From Crotophaga sulcirostris (Eukaryota; Chordata; Aves; Cuculiformes; Crotophagidae): DNA of 64,000 bases. Both the position numbers and the translations under genes were made by a program. The notes beneath the pieces are model-generated. The model was not told the origin of the DNA, did no database searches, and worked only from the letters and a program-made list of their open reading frames with translations. Shown here in pieces: positions 61,035 through 64,000 of the stretch. Location: assembly GCA_013397455.1 (NCBI GenBank), contig VYZB01000167.1, positions 1,334,624 through 1,398,623 on the forward strand, read 5' to 3'. Each line of letters opens with the position of its first letter. The stretch's first letter is position 1.

Positions 61035-64000
61035 GCTGGATTCAATGGATTTACCAAACTGGCATAGAATTATTGCTTTTTTCATATTTGTATAGGCTAA
61101 ATATAATGTAATAACATGAAAATTATTTCTCTTGTGACTGACAACTTCTTCTCAGGCTTCTATTCTGTTGTATCCACTGCTTTTATTTTATGAACAGCAG
61201 AGAGTAAACTCAGCAAAGAGTGTTATTTGTCTTATCAGTGGTATGAACTCTTAACAGAGAAAAAGAATTATTTTTATTTGTTGTTTCTCTATTATACCTA
61301 GAATATGAAAAAGTATAGAAATTCTCGTTAATAAACAAAACTGAACCTTAAGCCAGCAGTCTCCTTCGCTGAGAGTGTTCTTTCTCAATATACTAAATCA
61401 ATAATAACCAGATTGAAAAATAATTATTTTGTGTTTGATTGCTTTAAATGCAGTTTTCTACTTTGTTATTGCTTCTAATAACTTACTAAATCTGTGGTTA
61501 GTTCAGCAGAATTTCTTTTGCCCATATTAGCGATATAATCACTATTGAGTAACTGGTGAATAGTAGTGATAAAAAAAAGAAATTGAATAGCAACCTTGAA
61601 ATTACATACTGGCAGAATTTCACTATACCCCTAAATTATTCATTTAAGAGAGATCAGTGTTGAACTGTGAGCAGTTGGAGCCATGCTGGGACACTTTCCA
61701 GTAAGCAAACACAAAACTTGTGTAGTTGAAGTGCAATGAGGACTTCTGACCACATTTGTTCTATCTAGATGCTTTCAATGTGTAGTCATCACAGTACATA
61801 GTTGCAATGATATATGAAAGATAAAGAACAGAGTCTCATCTCAGTAATATGCTATTATAATCCCAAGTGCATTAATTACATTACTTTTTCTGGCAAACAG
61901 TACTGTCTAGCCATATTAAAAGTTTGTGCTTAGGTTTCTGGATATTTTATAATCTTTACAATAGCCTTTTTCTGGTTTTGTTTTATATATTTTTTTTTTT
62001 AAAAATAGTTATTGAATATTACTTGTTGAAGGCCTTAAATTCAAAGTAGGAAGTAGTGATAATTTTTTTTCTTTAGTTCTCCAAAACTTGGGCAATTCCT
62101 TTTCTGGAACAATTGCTTCACATTCCATTGATTTTTCTATTTTTCTCGTTTGGGAACTCTATTTCTTATTTCTAAGGTTATCTTCCTGGTTACGGGTTAG
62201 GGTAATTGGACTTTGGAAGAAATTCATTTTCAGTCTGCTGAATCACATGTTTTCATTGTACCTTTATGGGTTTTATAAAGTCCTGACTGCAGAAAAAAAG
62301 CCTTCCAGAGCTATAGGCAGAGTGTTAGCCTGAAAGAACTTTGTGCTGAGATTCCTCATTGCTATCTTGCAAAACACTCTTAAAATTTTTCATGAATCTA
62401 TTCCTATTACTACGCAGTCAGAGAAAGCCTTTTATATGTGCCCTTGCAGAAACCCCCCATGATGTTCAGAATACTTTTAAAAATGTCTTCTACTGTCCAA
62501 CAACATTATTTAATATCAATTCTCTGACTCTTTATTATCTGCAGTCAGTAACTTATTAGCTTTAGATGAGGGGATAATTGGCTGTTGGGATCAGTTCTAA
62601 CACAAAATATACTCAAATTTTATTTTCTGATCTTTTTGGTCTGGCATAAATCTCTAAGTGGTATTCACTTTTCCTTCTGTGGGAAATATCCCACTAAAGG
62701 ATATCCACAGGAGCAAAATGTGTCCTGATGAGACAGGGATTTACACTGCGATTTTCAGTATGTTTTGGGGATGAATTCTCATGTTTTAAGCTTTAGATGC
62801 TTGTGGGGCTTTTGTTATTCAAAAGCCAACAAACAGTCTGCATTCAAATGGGAGCATCATTTAGAATATGTAAATTTAAAGTAATGAAGGGATTTTTTAT
62901 GTTACCTTAAACTAAATAACGTTGTCATAATCATAAAGGCCTTTTTAATAAGTAATCTCTACCTATTTTGTCTTATATAGTACTGCACTCTTTGGTACAT
63001 TCTAGCTCCGAAAGGCCATTTACATGTACATTACAATTATGCAGATGCCATGGTGTGCTTATCCCCAAGTGAACTACTTTGTAAAGAGGGTTTTGTCACT
63101 CATTGGCTCAAGAGAGCAACATTTCAGTATCTTTTGGTTCAGATTACCTAGTAGCTTCCTGAACTCTTCAATTCCAATCTGCAATAAAGCAAAACTATCA
63201 CACGTTATTTTTTAAATGTCCGTATCAGAAGTTTTTCTGTTCCTTTTTTGAGGGAGATAACCCAGATATTTTTGTGAGGAAATGTGTTTCATAGATTTGG
63301 AGCTTTTCTATTCATAGTCACTTGTGTAAAAGGGCTTCTGAGATGTGCTCAATACAGCTTTTATTATGCAGTTTCATTCCCCTCTTGAGTGAGAGAATTG
63401 GTCATCATGGAATCCCAGGACTGTGATATGTGATGCAAAACTCAGTTTTGCTGAGAAAAGTGCAGTCCCAAGAGAAGGACTGCTGATATATATGTCTTAT
63501 TTAGATACAAACCTCATGAGACATTAGCAAACAGATCCATCTATAGATATTTTTATTTTTGTAGATAAGAAATATCAGCATTTCTTACTAAAAGCAGCTA
63601 TTAGGAAGAATGGATATATTTGTAGACCTACTCTTCTTTTGAAGCAGTTCTACAACAGAGTTTTAGTTCATCTCTTAATCCCCCCTCCTCCCCTCCCCCC
63701 CAAAAACCCATATTAACAAAGAAACATGGTAAAACAAAAGTAGGTGGGATTTTTTTGTAGCTTTTTCATGGACAACTGACATAAACAAGCTGTTATACTT
63801 TTGTCAGCTATGTACCAAAATCTGCAGATTACCAGGAAACAAAAGATAACTCACAGAATGTCTGGGTCTAAGCAGGAAGGAGCTTGAGTAGTTATTTGCA
63901 AGAAATAGGTGACAGCTACTGCCCATATGCCAGTGACACTGTGGAAAGCGTTTGGGATGTCTCTGCCCCCTAGACCTCCACCACAACCCTTGAACCACGT
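61035..64000. other. Intronic stretch without recognisable features
   Basis: AT-rich intron 52 DNA up to the window edge. A pyrimidine run (63680-63701) has C blocks of 6, 2, 4 and 7. No repeat family, exon 53 or RNA gene recognised. Confidence 0.6.

Larger units (their letters stand above)
41858..64000 (+). other. DMD: DMD intron 52, 5' part
   Basis: The intron starts with the donor GTAAGT and is phase 1. Exon 53 was not found, so at least 22,143 bp of this intron lie here and it continues beyond the window. It carries an antisense CR1 (43.0 kb), an antisense LTR (49.8 kb), a long sense CR1 (53.6 kb) and a short sense CR1 (60.8 kb), listed separately. Confidence 0.9.

Noticed and set aside
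41858..64000. Possible DMD exon 53
   Set aside because: No sequence like the start of human exon 53 (IERIQNQWDEVQEHLQ) is visible. The intron continues past the window edge.

Overview
This is vertebrate nuclear DNA: AT-rich, almost without coding sequence, with GT-AG introns and CR1 retrotransposons. The CR1 copies carry octamer-type 3' tails, and there is an LTR of a type I know from neoavian birds, so the source is most likely a bird and probably not a chicken-like one. The only host gene I can support is dystrophin (DMD), read on the + strand.

Layout: 1-6596 is the 3' part of intron 50. 6597-6832 is DMD exon 51 (236 bp; end of hinge 3 and first helix of spectrin-like repeat 20). 6833-41739 is all of intron 51 (34,907 bp). 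41740-41857 is exon 52 (118 bp; next helix of repeat 20). 41858-64000 is the 5' part of intron 52. The intron phases (1, 0, 1) match the human gene. Exon 51 has one codon more than the human exon, in the hinge.

The rest of the window is intron with transposon remains. A young CR1 subfamily with an unusual ATACTGTG tail is present three times, always in the sense direction. One copy, about 53.6-55.4 kb, has most of its reverse transcriptase in one frame with only two stops. Another, 12.39-13.00 kb, sits inside an older CR1. The third, 60.78-61.03 kb, is a short 3' end. Two other CR1 copies lie antisense (36.43-36.91 and 43.03-43.57 kb). Very degraded antisense CR1-like fossils lie at about 22.98-23.35, 24.64-25.58 and 30.80-30.92 kb. 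An antisense, truncated endogenous retrovirus LTR lies at about 49.82-50.25 kb. A fresh 65-bp tandem duplication, several perfect hairpins and recurrent T/G-rich tracts complete the picture.

No prokaryotic operon, CRISPR array, RNA gene or new multi-gene system is visible. The observations of most interest concern the retrotransposons and the avian form of a medically important exon pair.
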